A DNA stretch of 6,515 nucleotides. Origin: Maritimibacter sp. GTDB lineage: Bacteria > Pseudomonadota > Alphaproteobacteria > Rhodobacterales > Rhodobacteraceae. How positions within the stretch are numbered: the first letter of the stretch is position 1; each line of letters begins with the position of its first letter. The DNA lies in NCBI GenBank assembly GCA_020441225.1, contig JAGRMP010000013.1, positions 1,408 to 7,922 on the forward strand, read 5' to 3'. The notes under the pieces were generated by a model. It had not been told where the DNA came from, ran no database searches, and saw only the letters and a list, made by a program, of their open reading frames with translations. A program made the position numbers and the translations under genes. Positions 4,961 through 6,515 of this stretch are shown here, piece by piece.

Positions 4961-6391
4961 GCCAGGCACCCAGTCTTCGAAACCGAACTGCATGTAATCG
5001 CGCTGGTAGGCGGCCCGCACCGCGCCCTCGACCGTCGCGTCGTAGATGTCGCTCAGCGCATAGGGGGTGTCCGTCTCCGGCAACGGCGCCGGCGGTCCCT
5101 CGCAGCCCACCTCTTCTCCCAGCCGCGCCAGCCCCGAGGCGAGCTGCGCCTCGCGCAGGATGTGGTCGGGCTGGATCACCGGCGAAAACCCGGCGATCAC
5201 TTGTGTCTGCGTCGCCCAGGATCCGGCCACGCGCAGCGCGGTCTGGCCTGCGAGCGTCTTGCGCACCACTTCGAGAAAGCCGAGAAAACCCGCCCGGTGC
5301 GCTTCGGGGTCCCAATCCTCGCCCGGTACGGCCGTCTCGGGGAGCGGCACGCCATATTGCTCGATCAACACCTTGCGCACCTCGGGACGCGCCCCTTGCC
5401 CGTCGTTCAGAAACTGCCGGCAAAAGGCTGCATGCGCCCGGGCTGCCGGGTGGCGCAACACGGTGAAACTGCGGTGTCCGGGATGCAGCCGCTTCCAGCG
5501 CCTGAGCGTCTTTTGGTTCATCTCCGTCGAAAGCGCCTCCGTCTCCACCCCGTCGACCGCCGCCATCCAGCCGCGCAACGCGGCGACCGGCCCGCCCGGG
5601 ATCGGCAGCAACAAAAGCGGCGCCCCTGCGGCGGCGATGTAGCTCGGCACTGCCGCTGGCCGCCGCGGCTCGAAATTCGGCGCGCTCTCCAGATCGAACG
5701 CGGTGATCTTCGCGACCGCCTCCGCCATTTCCGAAAAATTCGCCACCTTGTCTTCGAGCGGCTCCGGGTTCTGCTTCTTGAACTTGTCCGAATGCCCCTC
5801 CAGCACGGTTTCTTCGCCCAGGAACCGCGCCAGACCGTTCACCACCTCGATGTCGCGAATGTCGTCGTAGTTGATGTAAAAGGCCGTCTGCCCGGTCCGT
5901 TGCAGCCGCGAGAGGATTTCGAGCTGAAACGCCTTGATCGCGGCGAGCTGGGTTTCGAACTCCTCGGCCACGAATACCGCCTTGGCCCTTTTCGCGTGCT
6001 TGACGTTGCCCAGCGCCCACTGGTTCGTCTCCCGCGCGATCGCCCGGCTCACGTAGGCCTCGACGAAATTTCGGCTGAGCACCACCTTGGCGCAAGCCGG
6101 ATCGTCGATGACGCGGTCGAAGATCCGCCGGTCGTGGTCGTGAAAGAACCGAAATCCGGGGATTCCCGCTGCCCGCTCTTTCATCCGCCCGAACAAGGCC
6201 ACCGGGTCGGCGTTGCGCGCCTCGAGCGAGATCCCGAACAGTTCCTCGGTCCCGGGCCGCACCATGAAATAGGGGTTGAACGCCTCGCCGTAGGTCTCCA
6301 GCCCAGGGAACAGATCGAGGTTGGACTCGAGGAAATTCGACCCGGTCCGCATTTCGGCGAAGATCACGAAACTGTCGAATTTGCGGCTCAT
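4955..6391 (-). CDS. Two-domain sulfotransferase, NodH-like Rhodobacterales type
   Basis: The protein has 478 residues. The N-terminal half (about 1-240) reads as a PAPS-dependent sulfotransferase: FAEMRTGSNFLESNL (11-25) matches the 5'-phosphosulfate loop, and VVLSRNFVEAYVSRAIA (103-119) then NQW (123-125) fit the 3'-phosphate region of Stf0/NodH-type enzymes. The second half (about 245-478) has its own sulfotransferase-2-like marks: FTVLRHPAARAHAAF (309-323), resembling the family's F-x-R-x-P-x-x-R-x-x-S-x-Y region, and a C-terminal AYQRDYMQFGF (461-471) like the usual (Y/F)-x-x-D-(Y/F)-x-x-F-G-(Y/F). No signal peptide or membrane helix is seen, so it should act in the cytosol, moving sulfate from PAPS to an unknown acceptor, perhaps a glycan or lipid. 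I remember similar Rhodobacterales proteins labelled NodH; a Nod-factor role is not implied. The start has AGGATGAGG at good spacing. It converges on ptsN with a 7-base gap. Confidence 0.8.
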   Translation of the reverse strand: MSRKFDSFVIFAEMRTGSNFLESNLDLFPGLETYGEAFNPYFMVRPGTEELFGISLEARNADPVALFGRMKERAAGIPGFRFFHDHDRRIFDRVIDDPACAKVVLSRNFVEAYVSRAIARETNQWALGNVKHAKRAKAVFVAEEFETQLAAIKAFQLEILSRLQRTGQTAFYINYDDIRDIEVVNGLARFLGEETVLEGHSDKFKKQNPEPLEDKVANFSEMAEAVAKITAFDLESAPNFEPRRPAAVPSYIAAAGAPLLLLPIPGGPVAALRGWMAAVDGVETEALSTEMNQKTLRRWKRLHPGHRSFTVLRHPAARAHAAFCRQFLNDGQGARPEVRKVLIEQYGVPLPETAVPGEDWDPEAHRAGFLGFLEVVRKTLAGQTALRVAGSWATQTQVIAGFSPVIQPDHILREAQLASGLARLGEEVGCEGPPAPLPETDTPYALSDIYDATVEGAVRAAYQRDYMQFGFEDWVPGA

Positions 6392-6399
6392 CGGTCGAA

Positions 6400-6408
6400 C
6401 CTCATCCT
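6400..6408 (-). promoter_or_regulatory. Ribosome binding site of the sulfotransferase gene
   Basis: Read on the minus strand this is AGGATGAGG, with GAGG eight bases before the ATG at 6391. It supports that start. It also contains an ATG at 6405 that opens a five-codon frame (M-R-F-D-R) whose TGA overlaps the sulfotransferase ATG (ATGA). Confidence 0.6.
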
Positions 6409-6416
6409 AACACCCC

Positions 6417-6515
6417 TCACTTCACAAGGTAGGGTTTTCGCGGCTTTTCCCGATGCCCGCGCCCCCCGATCGTGGCGGGGAAATCACCCATCAGATGCGG
6501 CTGCATCCCCTGGTT
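6417..6515 (-). CDS. C-terminal end of an unidentified minus-strand gene, cut by the window edge
   Basis: Of the three minus-strand frames at the right edge, only one stays open. It gives 32 codons starting NQGMQPHLMGDF and ending REKPRKPYLVK before TGA at 6419-6417. About three quarters of its third positions are G or C, in keeping with coding use here. The stop is 25 bases before the sulfotransferase ATG, with that gene's ribosome site in the gap, which would suit a minus-strand operon. I do not recognise the protein. The opposite strand also has an open frame from an ATG at 6451 (MPAPPDRGGE...), without a Shine-Dalgarno sequence, so a divergent gene is the alternative. Confidence 0.42.
   Translation of the reverse strand, partial: NQGMQPHLMGDFPATIGGRGHREKPRKPYLVK

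Noticed and set aside
4905..6095. 396-codon minus-strand frame overlapping the sulfotransferase gene in another phase
   Set aside because: The 478-residue frame contains the conserved sulfotransferase motifs and a good ribosome site; the other is Arg/Gly/Ala-rich noise.
1..6515. Search for a defence system, prophage, insertion sequence, CRISPR array or toxin-antitoxin pair
   Set aside because: No transposase, integrase, direct-repeat array or toxin-like small gene pair was found; the recognised genes are core metabolism, translation and regulation.

Overview
The window looks like chromosomal DNA from an alphaproteobacterium of the Rhodobacterales (Roseobacter/Paracoccaceae type). The reasons are the high GC content with G/C-ending codons throughout, a SoeBC-type sulfite dehydrogenase pair, the single-domain RNase D, the hpf-ptsN pair, a NodH-like two-domain sulfotransferase of a type I associate with this order, and an intergenic GC-rich palindrome followed by a GTATTT box that resembles an element dispersed through Rhodobacterales genomes. 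These assignments come from reading the proteins and motifs by eye; no database search was run.

Layout. Positions 3-2740 (+) carry a tight gene string: the end of soeB (four-cluster ferredoxin subunit, 5' end outside the window), soeC (multi-helix membrane anchor, start overlapping the soeB stop by one base) and an Mrp/ApbC-type P-loop ATPase that handles Fe-S clusters, 33 bases further on. SoeBC with the unseen molybdopterin subunit SoeA should oxidise sulfite at the cytoplasmic face of the membrane and pass electrons to quinone. The Mrp protein could help supply Fe-S clusters, but its placement here is the only hint of a specific link. A run of hairpins and a possible promoter (2741-2889) separate this string from a single-domain RNase D-like exonuclease (2890-3501).

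Positions 3502-3867 have no convincing gene: a TTGACA box close behind the RNase D gene and several small inverted repeats before hpf, which I read as a possible long 5' leader. hpf (long-form ribosome hibernation factor) and ptsN (nitrogen-PTS EIIA) follow as a likely two-gene unit (3868-4947). The LPS-transport genes (lptC, lptA, lptB) that I would expect between the RNase D gene and hpf in many relatives are absent.

On the minus strand, a 478-residue two-domain sulfotransferase (6391-4955) converges on ptsN; the two stop codons lie inside one perfect 8-bp hairpin. Upstream of it, at the window edge, is what seems to be the last 32 codons of another minus-strand gene. There are no tRNA or rRNA genes, CRISPR arrays, insertion sequences or phage genes. 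Most of the window is ordinary core genome. The least explained parts are the hpf leader, the convergent-stop hairpin, the unusual N-terminus of the Mrp protein and the second half of the sulfotransferase.
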